64,000 nucleotides of DNA from Mariniflexile sp044335535. Lineage in GTDB: Bacteria; Bacteroidota; Bacteroidia; Flavobacteriales; Flavobacteriaceae. The notes under the pieces were generated by a model. That model saw only the letters and a list, made by a program, of their open reading frames with translations, did no database searches and was not told the DNA's origin. Numbering within the stretch: position 1 is the first letter of the stretch; each line of letters begins with the position of its first letter. The position numbers and the translations under genes were made by a program. Below, piece by piece: positions 9,080-18,098 of the stretch. The stretch lies in the NCBI RefSeq assembly GCF_044335535.1, contig NZ_JBIQVZ010000001.1, forward strand, positions 992,001-1,056,000. The letters run 5' to 3'.

Positions 9080-10945
9080 ATGAAGAACCTATTTTCAAAT
9101 TTAAAAGGCGATGCTTTTGGCGGTATTACGGCTGGTATTGTAGCATTACCTTTAGCTTTAGCTTTCGGGGTATCATCTGGTCTGGGTCCAAGCGCAGGAC
9201 TTTATGGCGCCATTTTTCTAAGTTTTTTTGCTGCACTTTTTGGAGGCACAAACACTCAGATCTCTGGACCAACAGCTCCTATGACGGCTGTGAGTATGGT
9301 TGTAATTGCAGGCATCATTGCCATAAACGATGGTGATGTTGAAAAAGCTTTCCCAGCAATACTTATCGTATTTTTGTTAGCGGGCTTTATGCAAGTGGGA
9401 TTGGGCATCTTAGGCCTTGGTAAATACATAAAATATATTCCTTATCCCGTGGTTTCCGGTTTTATGACAGCCATTGGTGTTATTATTTTAATTACACAAA
9501 TTTTACCTTCTATAGGATATTATCCAAAAGAAGATATAGAGTTTGTAAGCCAATTTAAACCCCAAGCCGAAGAATTAATTTTAGAAAATATTTTAAAAGA
9601 AGAAGCTGGTGAAGGTATTTTGGTTTTAGAAGATTTTGAAGAAACGGTAAACAGAGCCAAACTTATTACTGATGACGATATTTTAAAAGAATCAAAAACA
9701 CTAGCCAAAAACGAGGCTTCTGGGGTTTTGGGAACCTTAAAAGTATTGCCTATAGCTATTCAAAACATTAACTGGTTAGAGTTAATTTTAGCACTTTCAA
9801 CCATATTCATCATCTATGGTTTTAAGCGTATTACCACCAAAATACCTAGCACCTTGGTTTCTTTGGTTGTTGTATCGGGTGCAGCCATAGCGTTTGGATT
9901 AGACTACAGACCCATTGAAGAAATTCCAAGTGGGATACCAGTTCCTCATTTAGAAATTTTCACAAGTTTTAGTATTGCAAGCATAACACCTTATGTTTTT
10001 ACAGCTTTAACTTTGGCTTTGTTAGGTGCCATCGATTCTTTATTAACAAGTGTTGTAGCCGATAACATGACCAAGACAAAACATAACCCCAACAAAGAAC
10101 TTATAGGGCAAGGTATTGGTAATAGTATAGGAGCACTTTTTGGCGGTATTCCAGGTGCAGGCGCAACCATACGAACGGTTGTAAATATCAATTCTGGGGG
10201 AAAAACAAAACTTTCTGGTATGATTGCCGGTATCATGTTACTTTTTATTTTACTAGGTCTTGGCCCCATTGCATCAAGAATTCCAGCGGCGGTACTTGCA
10301 GGTATATTAGTTACTGTCGGTATAGGGGTTATGGATTATAAAGGACTTAAAGCCGTGCCAAGTTTACCAAGAGATGCTAAAATTGGACCTATTAAAGTAA
10401 GTTCAGAAGTCATTATTATGTTTGTTGTTTTACTACTTTCTTCGTTCTGGAATTTAGTTTATGCAGTAGGTATTGGGCTTATTATAGCGTCTTTAATGTT
10501 TATGAAAAAAATAGGCGATTTAACTGCCGAACGTTCTGATGTTAAATCTTTAAAGGAAGAAGCTTGGAAGGACGAACTTGATTTTCCAGATCAATTAAAA
10601 GAAAAAGTGTTTATTAAGCACATTAAAGGGCCTTTGTTTTTTGGCTCTACAAACGAATTTTTAAGTTTAGCGGCACAAATTCCAAAAACGGCATCAATCG
10701 TTATTATTCGTTTAGACCGTATGCAGTATATGGATCAATCTGGGCTATATGCTATGGAAGACGTTCTTCAGGAACTTAATAAAAATGGCATCACTCCCCT
10801 ATTTGTTGATTTGCTAAATCAACCAAAATACATGATGGAGCGTATTGACATCATTCCAGATCTAATGCCAAGAGAACAAATTTTTGATACTTTTGATGAG
10901 TGCATTAAATGGATTAAAGCTAAAAACGGTTTAAATCTGAACTAA
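9080..10945 (+). CDS. SulP family anion transporter with C-terminal STAS domain
   Basis: A 621-residue second SulP protein. The N-terminus has the sulfate-permease pattern (GGITAGIVALPLALAFGVSSG) and an IRTVVNINSGGKTK loop; about residues 160-220 are a long hydrophilic insertion rich in Glu. The C-terminal 110 residues are a clear STAS domain (KGPLFFGSTNEF, RMQYMDQSGLYAMEDVL). It shares only family-level similarity with the SulP at 5192, so this is not a recent duplication. Two SulP proteins around a carbonic anhydrase suggest bicarbonate uptake or export of different affinity. Confidence 0.92.
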   Translation: MKNLFSNLKGDAFGGITAGIVALPLALAFGVSSGLGPSAGLYGAIFLSFFAALFGGTNTQISGPTAPMTAVSMVVIAGIIAINDGDVEKAFPAILIVFLLAGFMQVGLGILGLGKYIKYIPYPVVSGFMTAIGVIILITQILPSIGYYPKEDIEFVSQFKPQAEELILENILKEEAGEGILVLEDFEETVNRAKLITDDDILKESKTLAKNEASGVLGTLKVLPIAIQNINWLELILALSTIFIIYGFKRITTKIPSTLVSLVVVSGAAIAFGLDYRPIEEIPSGIPVPHLEIFTSFSIASITPYVFTALTLALLGAIDSLLTSVVADNMTKTKHNPNKELIGQGIGNSIGALFGGIPGAGATIRTVVNINSGGKTKLSGMIAGIMLLFILLGLGPIASRIPAAVLAGILVTVGIGVMDYKGLKAVPSLPRDAKIGPIKVSSEVIIMFVVLLLSSFWNLVYAVGIGLIIASLMFMKKIGDLTAERSDVKSLKEEAWKDELDFPDQLKEKVFIKHIKGPLFFGSTNEFLSLAAQIPKTASIVIIRLDRMQYMDQSGLYAMEDVLQELNKNGITPLFVDLLNQPKYMMERIDIIPDLMPREQIFDTFDECIKWIKAKNGLNLN

Positions 10946-10950
10946 TAGAC

Positions 10951-10982
10951 AAAAAATGCGAACCGAGAAGTTCGCATTTTTT
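10951..10982. terminator. Bidirectional terminator between the SulP gene and fbp
   Basis: A 13-bp perfect stem (5' arm 10951-10963, 3' arm 10970-10982, GC-rich core TGCGAAC/GTTCGCA) with a 6-nt loop is flanked by A and T runs, so it can end both convergent transcripts. Confidence 0.92.
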
Positions 10983-10996
10983 ATAAAGCTTATTTT

Positions 10997-12004
10997 TTAC
11001 TGTGCATCGCGCATAAACTCTTCACATTTTTCAACCATGTTTTTACTACCGCAAATAAAAGGCACACGTTGGTGCAATTCCGTTGGCTTAATATCCATAA
11101 TTCTGGTAAAACCATCACTGGCTTTACCGTTTGCCTGTTCCGCTAAAAAAGCCATTGGGTTGCATTCATATAACAAACGCAATTTACCATTGGAGTTTAA
11201 TGAACTTTTTGGGTATAAGTAAATACCGCCTTTTATCATGTTTCTGTGAAAATCGGACACTAAAGACCCAATATACCTAGACGTGTATGGTCTATCACCT
11301 TCTTCCTTTTGGCAATATTTAATATAATTTTTAACTCCTTGTGGAAAGTGAATATAGTTCCCCTCGTTAACAGAATAAATATGGCCGTCTTCTGGAAACT
11401 GCATATTAGGATGCGATAAATAAAAGGATCCAATAGCGGGGTTTAACGTAAACCCATTAACACCTGCACCCGTTGTATAAACAAGCATGGTCGATGTTCC
11501 ATAAACCACATAACCTGCCGCTACTTGCATGTTTCCTTTTTGTAAAAAATCTTCAATGGTAACAGGACTTCCTATAGGTGTAATACGTCTGTAAATTGAA
11601 AAAATAGTTCCGACAGATACATTGACGTCAATATTTGAAGAACCATCTAATGGGTCTATTAACACAATATATTTATTTTGATGGTTTTCATCTTGACTAT
11701 TAATAGCAATAAAATCGTCTTCCTCTTCACTGGCAATACCACAAACTATATTTCTATTTGTAAGTGTTTGGATAAACTTTTCGTTCGCATAAACATCCAG
11801 CTTCTGTTGGTCTTCTCCTTGTATGTTTGTATCACCGGCAGCTCCAATAATATCTACTAAACCTGCTTTATTAACTTCATGATTTACAACTTTGGCAGCT
11901 AGTCTAATAGAATTAATAAGACTAGATAATTCACCCGAAGAATATTTAAAAGAGGATTGGTTTTCAATAATAAATTCTCCTAAGGTTTGCTTTTTATGAG
12001 ACAT
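10997..12004 (-). CDS. fbp: Fructose-1,6-bisphosphatase class 1
   Basis: Hydrolyses fructose 1,6-bisphosphate in gluconeogenesis. The 335-residue protein has the metal and phosphate motif LIDPLDGSSNIDVNVSVGT and the family-typical NEGNY and YIGSLVSDFHR segments. Length is normal. It is transcribed alone, convergent with the SulP gene across a shared terminator and divergent from the acetyltransferase at 12213. Confidence 0.96.
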   Translation of the reverse strand: MSHKKQTLGEFIIENQSSFKYSSGELSSLINSIRLAAKVVNHEVNKAGLVDIIGAAGDTNIQGEDQQKLDVYANEKFIQTLTNRNIVCGIASEEEDDFIAINSQDENHQNKYIVLIDPLDGSSNIDVNVSVGTIFSIYRRITPIGSPVTIEDFLQKGNMQVAAGYVVYGTSTMLVYTTGAGVNGFTLNPAIGSFYLSHPNMQFPEDGHIYSVNEGNYIHFPQGVKNYIKYCQKEEGDRPYTSRYIGSLVSDFHRNMIKGGIYLYPKSSLNSNGKLRLLYECNPMAFLAEQANGKASDGFTRIMDIKPTELHQRVPFICGSKNMVEKCEEFMRDAQ

Positions 12005-12212
12005 AAATTAGATTTTTATTGCTACAAATATCTGCTATTTTTTAATGAACTACAACGTTTTCGTTCAAGATTAATCTTTTATATATTCAACTTTAAACTA
12101 TATTTGAAATACCTTAAACAAAATTTGCTTCAAAAGACAAAAATAAATTAGGTATAGCATCTGACCGATAAAAAACAATAGATATAAACAGATGAAATAA
12201 TTAAAAAAAATT

Positions 12213-12692
12213 ATGAGTTTCACAATAAGAAAAGCTAAAAAAGAAGATATGCCGCAAGTGCTATCATTAATAAATCAATTAGCTTATTTTGAAAAAGAAC
12301 CCGAAGCGGTAATAATAACTGTTGAAGATTTACAACAAGATGGCTTTGGCGAACATCCTGCATTTTTTTGTTTTGTGGCTGAAATAAATTCGAAAATTGA
12401 AGGAATTGCATTAGGCTATAACCGCTATTCTACCTGGAAAGGAAAAACAATTCACCTAGAAGATTTAATTGTTAACGAAACTGCTAGAGGCACTGGATTA
12501 GGTTCTGCCCTATTAGATGAAGTTGTTAAATACGGCCATCAATTAGGCGTGAAACGCATTAATTGGGAGGTGCTTGATTGGAACGAACCAGCCATAAAAT
12601 TTTATAAACAAAAAGGCGCTACTATAAAAGAGGCGTGGCGTGTTGTTCATATGGATGAACAGAGCATAAAAAACTATATTTCAAAACTATAA
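12213..12692 (+). CDS. GNAT family N-acetyltransferase
   Basis: 159 residues with the acetyl-CoA loop ARGTGLGSALLDEVVKYG and the C-terminal WNEPAIKFYKQKGA segment seen in diamine (spermidine-type) acetyltransferases. It acts in the cytoplasm on an amine that cannot be named from sequence. The stop is one base before the aspartate kinase start, which implies co-translation. Confidence 0.9.
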   Translation: MSFTIRKAKKEDMPQVLSLINQLAYFEKEPEAVIITVEDLQQDGFGEHPAFFCFVAEINSKIEGIALGYNRYSTWKGKTIHLEDLIVNETARGTGLGSALLDEVVKYGHQLGVKRINWEVLDWNEPAIKFYKQKGATIKEAWRVVHMDEQSIKNYISKL

Positions 12693-12693
12693 T

Positions 12694-13944
12694 ATGCAGG
12701 TATTTAAATTTGGTGGCGTATCGGTTAAAGATGCCAGCAGTGTTAAAAATGTGGGCTCGTTATTGCAAAAAGTAGGCTACAAAAACACCCTAATTGTTGT
12801 TTCTGCAATGGGAAAAACAACCAATGCTTTAGAACTTGTTGTTAAAAATTATTTTGATAATAAAACCGAATTACAAAGCGCTTTACAAGAAGTTATAAAG
12901 TACCACAATGAAATTCTATTAGATTTATTTGATAACGAAAACCATGAAGTTTTTAAAAAAGTAACCGCCTTTTTTAATGAACTCAACCAATTTTTATCGT
13001 CCAATAAATCACCCGATTATAATTTTGTTTACGACCAAATTATAGGCTATGGCGAGTTGGTTTCAACAGCTATTGTTAGTGCATATTTAAACAGTATCCA
13101 AATAAAAAATAACTGGATAGATGTTCGCGAACATATTAAAACCGATAATTATTACCGAAGCGCAAATGTTAATTGGGAAGAAACACAACAGCATATCACA
13201 TCAAATTTCAATAAAACTGTTTTAAATATCACCCAAGGCTTTTTAGGAAGCGATCCTAATAATTTTACAACCACTTTAGGTAGAGAAGGTAGCGATTATA
13301 CAGCAGCTATTTACGCCTATTGTTTAAATGCCGATAGTGTAACTATTTGGAAAGATGTTCCCGGAATATTAAATGCCGACCCTCGCTATTTTGAAAATGC
13401 CCAATTGCTTAACCAAATAAGTTACCGCGAAGCCATAGAATTAGCATTTTACGGTGCTTCGGTTATTCACCCAAAGACCTTACAACCTTTACAAGGTAAA
13501 GAAATTCCTTTGTATGTAAAGTCATTTTTAAACCCAGAAGCTTCAGGAACTAGAATAGGTAAAAACATTACTTTAGACCCCATGGTTCCTTGTTTTATAG
13601 TTAAGAAGAATCAAGTTTTAATCTCATTATCATCTTTAGACTTTTCGTACATCGTTGAAGAAAACATTAGCGACATATTCAATTTATTACACTTATACAA
13701 AATGAAAGTGGATGTGATTCAAAATTCGGCCATTAGTTTTTCGGTTTGTGTCGATAACATTTATGATAATCTTGACAAATTATTACATCATTTAAAAGCG
13801 AAATTTAAAGTAACTTGCCATAAGAACGTATCACTTTACACCATTAGGCATTATACCCAGAACGCAATTAACCAAATTGAAGAAGGTAAAACGGTGTTAT
13901 TAAAACAATTAACACAAGAAACTGTTCAAGTAGTAAGTGAGTAA
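12694..13944 (+). CDS. Aspartate kinase
   Basis: First step of the lysine/threonine/methionine branch. The 416-residue protein starts with the kinase motif VFKFGGVSVKDA and has TLGREGSDYTAA, VTIWKDVPGILNADPR and FYGASVIHPKTLQPL. The last 120 residues form a divergent ACT-like region, so feedback control is possible. It is not fused to homoserine dehydrogenase. It follows the GNAT gene by one base and is 22 nt before the acyltransferase start. Confidence 0.92.
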   Translation: MQVFKFGGVSVKDASSVKNVGSLLQKVGYKNTLIVVSAMGKTTNALELVVKNYFDNKTELQSALQEVIKYHNEILLDLFDNENHEVFKKVTAFFNELNQFLSSNKSPDYNFVYDQIIGYGELVSTAIVSAYLNSIQIKNNWIDVREHIKTDNYYRSANVNWEETQQHITSNFNKTVLNITQGFLGSDPNNFTTTLGREGSDYTAAIYAYCLNADSVTIWKDVPGILNADPRYFENAQLLNQISYREAIELAFYGASVIHPKTLQPLQGKEIPLYVKSFLNPEASGTRIGKNITLDPMVPCFIVKKNQVLISLSSLDFSYIVEENISDIFNLLHLYKMKVDVIQNSAISFSVCVDNIYDNLDKLLHHLKAKFKVTCHKNVSLYTIRHYTQNAINQIEEGKTVLLKQLTQETVQVVSE

Positions 13945-13966
13945 ACAATTTAGTACATTTACAGTC

Positions 13967-15796
13967 ATGACCAAACAACAAGATTCAGGATTAGTCTCAG
14001 CTAAAGAAGTGGCTAAAGTAATAAACGTAGACAACTATGGCTTTATAGGAACGTTTATTGGATGGTTGCTTATGAAAGTGCTTAAGATTTCAACTCTAAA
14101 TAAATTTTACACGCGCAACAAACATCTTCAAGGTGTCGATTTTTTAGATAAAATTTTGGATGAGTTTCAAATTAAATTTGAAATTCCTGAAGAAGATTTA
14201 AAGCGACTTCCTAAAGATGGCGCTTACATTACGGTTTCAAACCATCCACTTGGTGGTATTGATGGTATTTTACTTTTAAAACTAATGCTCGAACAGCGTA
14301 GCGATTTTAAAATAATTGCCAATTTTTTATTGCACCGTATCGAGCCAATGAAGCCTTACATTATGCCTGTAAATCCTTTTGAGGATAGGAAAGACGTAAA
14401 ATCGAGTCTTGTAGGTTTTAAAAATGCCATTTTACATTTACGTGAAGGCTGTCCACTAGGTATTTTTCCTGCAGGAGAAGTGTCCACTTACAGGGATGGC
14501 AAATTAATGGTTGATAAACCTTGGGAAGAAGCAGCCATGAAATTGGTAAAAAAAGCCGAAGTTCCTGTAGTGCCTATTTACTTTCATGCGAAAAACAGCC
14601 GATTATTCTATAAGCTATCAAAAATTAGCGATACGTTAAGAACTGCCAAATTACCTTCTGAAGTATTAACGCAAAAAAGGCGTACCATTAAGGTTAGAAT
14701 AGGAAAACCCATTTCGGTTGAAGACCAAAAAGAACATACCTCTCTTGACGATTTTTCAGAATTTTTAAGACGAAAAACCTATATGCTATCGAATTCTTTT
14801 GAAAATAAATCGAAAATATTAGATAACATTCAATCTACTTTAAAAACACCTAAAGCTCCAAAACGTATTGTAACACCTGTTGACAATGCATTAATGATTA
14901 GTGAGGTAGAAGCGTTACGTAAGGATGATTCCAGACTGTTACAAAGTAAAAATTATGAAGTCTTTTTAGCTGAGGCTTCTAAAATTCCTAACATCCTGCG
15001 CGAAATTGGTCGTTTACGCGAAATTACTTTTAGGGAAGTTGGAGAAGGCACTAATGAATCCATAGATTTAGATGCTTTTGACAACTATTACCACCATATG
15101 TTTCTATGGGATAATAGTAGTAATATCATTGTAGGAGCCTATAGAATGGGCTTAGGCTCTAGAATTTTTGAACGCTACGGGATTGATGGTTTTTATTTAC
15201 AAGACTTGTTTAGGTTTGAACCCGAGTTATATAAAATGATGAGTGAGTCCATCGAAATGGGCCGTGCTTTCATTATTAAAGACTATCAACAAAAACCAAT
15301 GCCGTTATTTTTACTTTGGAAAGGCATCGTGCATATTACATTACGTTATCCTGAACATAAATTTTTAATTGGCGGTGTGAGTATTAGCAATCAGTTTTCT
15401 AATTTCTCGAAATCGTTGATGATTGAGTTTATGAAATCGCATTATTACGACCCCTATTTAGCACAGTATGTGAGTCCTAAAAAAGAATTTAAAGTAAAAC
15501 TAAAAGACGCCGACAAAGATTTTGTTTTTGATGAAACCGAAGCCGATTTAAACAAATTTGACAAAATTATTGATGAGATCGAACCAGGTGCATTGCGTCT
15601 GCCTGTTCTTCTTAAAAAATATATAAAACAAAACGCCAAATTACTGGCATTTAATGTAGATCCTTTATTTAATAATGCTGTTGATGGATTGATGTATATT
15701 CGAATTGCCGACTTGCCCGAAAGTACCGTACGTCCTGTTATGGAAGAGTTTCAAGCAGAACTGGAACGTAAGTTTATGGAGAATAATGAGGAATAA
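13967..15796 (+). CDS. Bifunctional PlsC-GNAT acyltransferase (OlsF-like), aminolipid synthesis
   Basis: About 609 residues. The N-terminal third is an acyltransferase of the hemolysin-like type (NHPLGGIDG near residue 87, then FPAGEVSTY). The C-terminal half is a GNAT fold like OlsB (REITFREVGEGT, YRMGLGSRI, MGRAFI). This order matches OlsF, the fused N- and O-acyltransferase that makes ornithine lipids in some flavobacteria. ATG 13967 is preferred over the in-frame GTG at 13937, which overlaps the aspartate kinase. The amino acid head group (ornithine, glycine or other) cannot be decided from sequence. Confidence 0.82.
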   Translation: MTKQQDSGLVSAKEVAKVINVDNYGFIGTFIGWLLMKVLKISTLNKFYTRNKHLQGVDFLDKILDEFQIKFEIPEEDLKRLPKDGAYITVSNHPLGGIDGILLLKLMLEQRSDFKIIANFLLHRIEPMKPYIMPVNPFEDRKDVKSSLVGFKNAILHLREGCPLGIFPAGEVSTYRDGKLMVDKPWEEAAMKLVKKAEVPVVPIYFHAKNSRLFYKLSKISDTLRTAKLPSEVLTQKRRTIKVRIGKPISVEDQKEHTSLDDFSEFLRRKTYMLSNSFENKSKILDNIQSTLKTPKAPKRIVTPVDNALMISEVEALRKDDSRLLQSKNYEVFLAEASKIPNILREIGRLREITFREVGEGTNESIDLDAFDNYYHHMFLWDNSSNIIVGAYRMGLGSRIFERYGIDGFYLQDLFRFEPELYKMMSESIEMGRAFIIKDYQQKPMPLFLLWKGIVHITLRYPEHKFLIGGVSISNQFSNFSKSLMIEFMKSHYYDPYLAQYVSPKKEFKVKLKDADKDFVFDETEADLNKFDKIIDEIEPGALRLPVLLKKYIKQNAKLLAFNVDPLFNNAVDGLMYIRIADLPESTVRPVMEEFQAELERKFMENNEE

Positions 15797-15818
15797 GCTG
15801 TAATACTTTAAAAAATAA

Positions 15819-15955
15819 AAAGAGGCTGTCTAAAAAGTCCTTTAAATTTAATTTGTCAGGTTGAGCTTGTCGAAACCTATATTGATTACCAGTAAGTTAA
15901 AATATTTCGACAAGCTCAATATGACATAGAACTAGACTTTTTAGACAGCCTCTTT
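15819..15955. repeat. Long inverted repeat element in a convergent gap
   Basis: Two perfect 21-nt arms (15819-15839 and 15935-15955, core GAGGCTGTCTAAAAAGTC and its complement) enclose a second inverted pair built on TTGAGCTTGTCGAAA and TTTCGACAAGCTCA. It resembles a dispersed flavobacterial intergenic element and can also act as a bidirectional terminator. Confidence 0.85.
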
Positions 15956-15967
15956 CAAAAAATTCTT

Positions 15968-16312
15968 TTAAAACCAAGGCTTATTGCCTATTTGGTATGT
16001 GTTATAAAATTCTTCATCCGATTTAGTTAGGTAAATAATCCCTTCTATTAAACCTAAAATCCCCATAACCCAACCGGCAATACCGCAAGTAAGAATTCCT
16101 AGGATTAAAGTTATTACAAGTATAATTATACCTTCTTTAGTATACCCTAAAATAAATTTATGAACTCCTAAAGCACCAAGAAAAATAGCTAATACGCCTG
16201 CTAATATTTTTTTGTTCTCGCCACTTGTTTTTGCAAATGTCTCTTTAGCTCCACTGGCAAACTCCGAAGCTGTTTCTTTTAAATCGTCGTTTAAATTTTT
16301 TTCGTCAGACAT
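15968..16312 (-). CDS. TM2 domain membrane protein
   Basis: 114 residues. A hydrophilic N-terminus of about 35 residues (acidic, with SGAKETFAK) is followed by two hydrophobic helices joined by a short turn: KILAGVLAIFLGALGVHKF then a GIIILVITLILGILTCG segment. The tail GLIEGIIYLTKSDEEFY is typical of TM2 proteins. Function of the family is poorly known. It is a single gene on the minus strand. Confidence 0.85.
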   Translation of the reverse strand: MSDEKNLNDDLKETASEFASGAKETFAKTSGENKKILAGVLAIFLGALGVHKFILGYTKEGIIILVITLILGILTCGIAGWVMGILGLIEGIIYLTKSDEEFYNTYQIGNKPWF

Positions 16313-16377
16313 GATAATATGTGTTAGTTAGAAAATTAAAGGTATAAAAAAAATAGATTGGTTTTTAAAAACGTATG

Positions 16378-17142
16378 TTATCTAATTAACATAATAATGC
16401 CTCCCAAAGCCGTGACTATGAGCACAAAACGTCTGTAATTAACATTTGAAATGAGTTTCACAATATAAGCTCCCAAGAAAAAGCCCAAAATAACCATGGG
16501 TATTAGAATCGAATTCAAAACCAACGTTTCTACACTAACAGTTTTCCAAACAAAAAAATGAAAGGGTAATTTAAAGACATTTATTATAAAGAATAACCAA
16601 GCTGCAGTACCAATAAATTCGTTTTTGGGCAAACGCATGGCAAGAAAATAAATATCGGAAATAGGACCTGCCAAATTACCAACCATCGTCGTAAAACCTG
16701 CCAGAAATCCCGCTGAATTAGAAAACCATTTATTGGTTGGCACGGTGGTAGACTTTCGGTTTTCCATATAAAACATAATGAGCACAGACCCAATAATGAT
16801 GACTGCCATAATGCGTTTAAAAACAACTTCAGAAATATCATTACCTACCCAAACGCCTACTAAAACCCCAATAACCATAGCAGGCAATAATTTTTTTATA
16901 TAGGACCATTGCGCATGCTTGTTATAATATACCACAGCAAAAATATCCGCACAAATTAGCATAGGAAGCAAAATACCTGTGGAGGCTTTTTCACCAAAAA
17001 CAAAAGCCAGTATCAAAACAATAATAATCCCAATGCCTTTTATACCAGATTTTGATAAACCCAATAAAAAAACCGCAAAACAAATAGCTGTCCATTGCAA
17101 TACGGTTAAATGAAATGATTGTAGAATTTCGAAATAAGTCAA
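16378..17142 (-). CDS. TauE/SafE family membrane exporter
   Basis: 254 residues with about eight hydrophobic segments and the duplicated layout of the TauE/SafE (formerly DUF81) family: FLLGLSKSGIKGIGI in the first half and AGFTTMVGNLAGP in the second. The family exports sulfite, sulfoacetate or related organosulfur anions; the substrate here is unknown. A T/G-rich heptamer array starts 29 nt upstream of its start codon. Confidence 0.87.
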   Translation of the reverse strand: MTYFEILQSFHLTVLQWTAICFAVFLLGLSKSGIKGIGIIIVLILAFVFGEKASTGILLPMLICADIFAVVYYNKHAQWSYIKKLLPAMVIGVLVGVWVGNDISEVVFKRIMAVIIIGSVLIMFYMENRKSTTVPTNKWFSNSAGFLAGFTTMVGNLAGPISDIYFLAMRLPKNEFIGTAAWLFFIINVFKLPFHFFVWKTVSVETLVLNSILIPMVILGFFLGAYIVKLISNVNYRRFVLIVTALGGIIMLIR

Positions 17143-17170
17143 ATTGGTTGATGGGTGTTAGTTGTTAGGT

Positions 17171-17222
17171 CTTGGGTCTTGGGTCTTGGGTCTTGGGTCT
17201 TGGGTCTTGGGTCTTGGGTCTT
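17171..17222. repeat. Heptamer tandem repeat, seven copies of CTTGGGT
   Basis: Seven perfect 7-nt units plus a partial one. The strand shown carries evenly spaced GGG runs, so it can form a G-quadruplex; the gene-sense strand of the adjacent TauE/SafE gene reads ACCCAAG repeats just upstream of its start. Confidence 0.95.
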
Positions 17223-17227
17223 AAAGT

Positions 17228-17614
17228 TTACAAAAAAGCACTGTCTATGGGTTCCCAAAGTTCAATTTTATTGCCATCGTTATCTAAAATCCAGCCAAAT
17301 TTGCCGTATTCGTATTCTTCAATGTCTCCAACAACCGTAACGCCTTCGCTTTTTAAAACCTTTATTAATTCGACTAAATTTTCAACCCTATAATTAAACA
17401 TAAAGTCTTTTTTTGAGGGCTCGTAATATTTGGTATCTTCAGCAAACGGACTCCATTGGGTTGAACAATTGCTCCCTTCTTTGTCTTTCCACCAAAAGGT
17501 ACAGCCATAATCGTCGGTATTGAATCCTAAATGCTTTTTGTACCAATCTTTTGTTTCCTTGGGGTCTTTCGTTTTAAAAAACAACCCACCTATACCTGTA
17601 ACTCTGTTTTTCAT
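17228..17614 (-). CDS. VOC superfamily (glyoxalase/bleomycin-resistance fold) protein
   Basis: 128 residues with the paired beta-alpha-beta-beta-beta halves of the VOC fold: GIGGLFFKTKDPKETKDWYK with LGFNT in the first half, and DPDGN-like DNDGNKIELWEP at the C-terminus ending in the usual metal-ligand Glu. The substrate is unknown. Its start is 1 nt after the DUF1801 gene stop, so they are one transcript. Confidence 0.87.
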   Translation of the reverse strand: MKNRVTGIGGLFFKTKDPKETKDWYKKHLGFNTDDYGCTFWWKDKEGSNCSTQWSPFAEDTKYYEPSKKDFMFNYRVENLVELIKVLKSEGVTVVGDIEEYEYGKFGWILDNDGNKIELWEPIDSAFL

Positions 17615-17615
17615 T

Positions 17616-18074
17616 TTATAGTTTATTTATGGCTTGTTCATAAATGGAGATCCATTCATCAACAGTTATCTTTGAAGCTAATTCACCAATAAGTTTATAC
17701 GGAATATCGTCTAAGTACTTAAAACGAACGCAACTTTTTCCCATGTCTAGTTTTCGCTTGCAATATTTAGGATATTCAGCTACAAACCAATCGTATAATT
17801 CTTTTTTAGCGTATACCCCAGAATGATATATGTTTATGGATTTTTTTTGTGAAGCAATGCTCATAAAAGGCAAAGGTAATTTTGGCGTGCAATGATACCC
17901 ATCTGGATATAAGGTGTGAGGCACTACATAACCAATCATACCATAACTCATAGTTTCCTCAAATCCTTTTGGAATCTTATTTTTAATGATTTCTCTCAAC
18001 TTCTTAATGGGTTCTTGCCTATCTTGAGGAAGTTGATTGATGTAATCTTCGGGTAAATTTGCTTGATATGACAC
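17616..18074 (-). CDS. DUF1801 domain protein
   Basis: 152 residues. The segment IPKGFEETMSYGMIGYVVP and a C-terminal DKGKSC-like MGKSCVRFKYLDDIP are typical of DUF1801 (YdhG-like) proteins. Biochemical function is not established for the family. It is translated just upstream of the VOC gene and about 25 nt downstream of the dehydrogenase gene, so all three could share a transcript. Confidence 0.85.
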   Translation of the reverse strand: MSYQANLPEDYINQLPQDRQEPIKKLREIIKNKIPKGFEETMSYGMIGYVVPHTLYPDGYHCTPKLPLPFMSIASQKKSINIYHSGVYAKKELYDWFVAEYPKYCKRKLDMGKSCVRFKYLDDIPYKLIGELASKITVDEWISIYEQAINKL

Positions 18075-18098
18075 TTCGTTTGCTTTAAAACCTTAAAG

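Noticed and set aside
17171..17222. CRISPR or telomere-like array
   Set aside because: The unit is 7 nt with no spacers, and the region is inside the chromosome beside ordinary genes.
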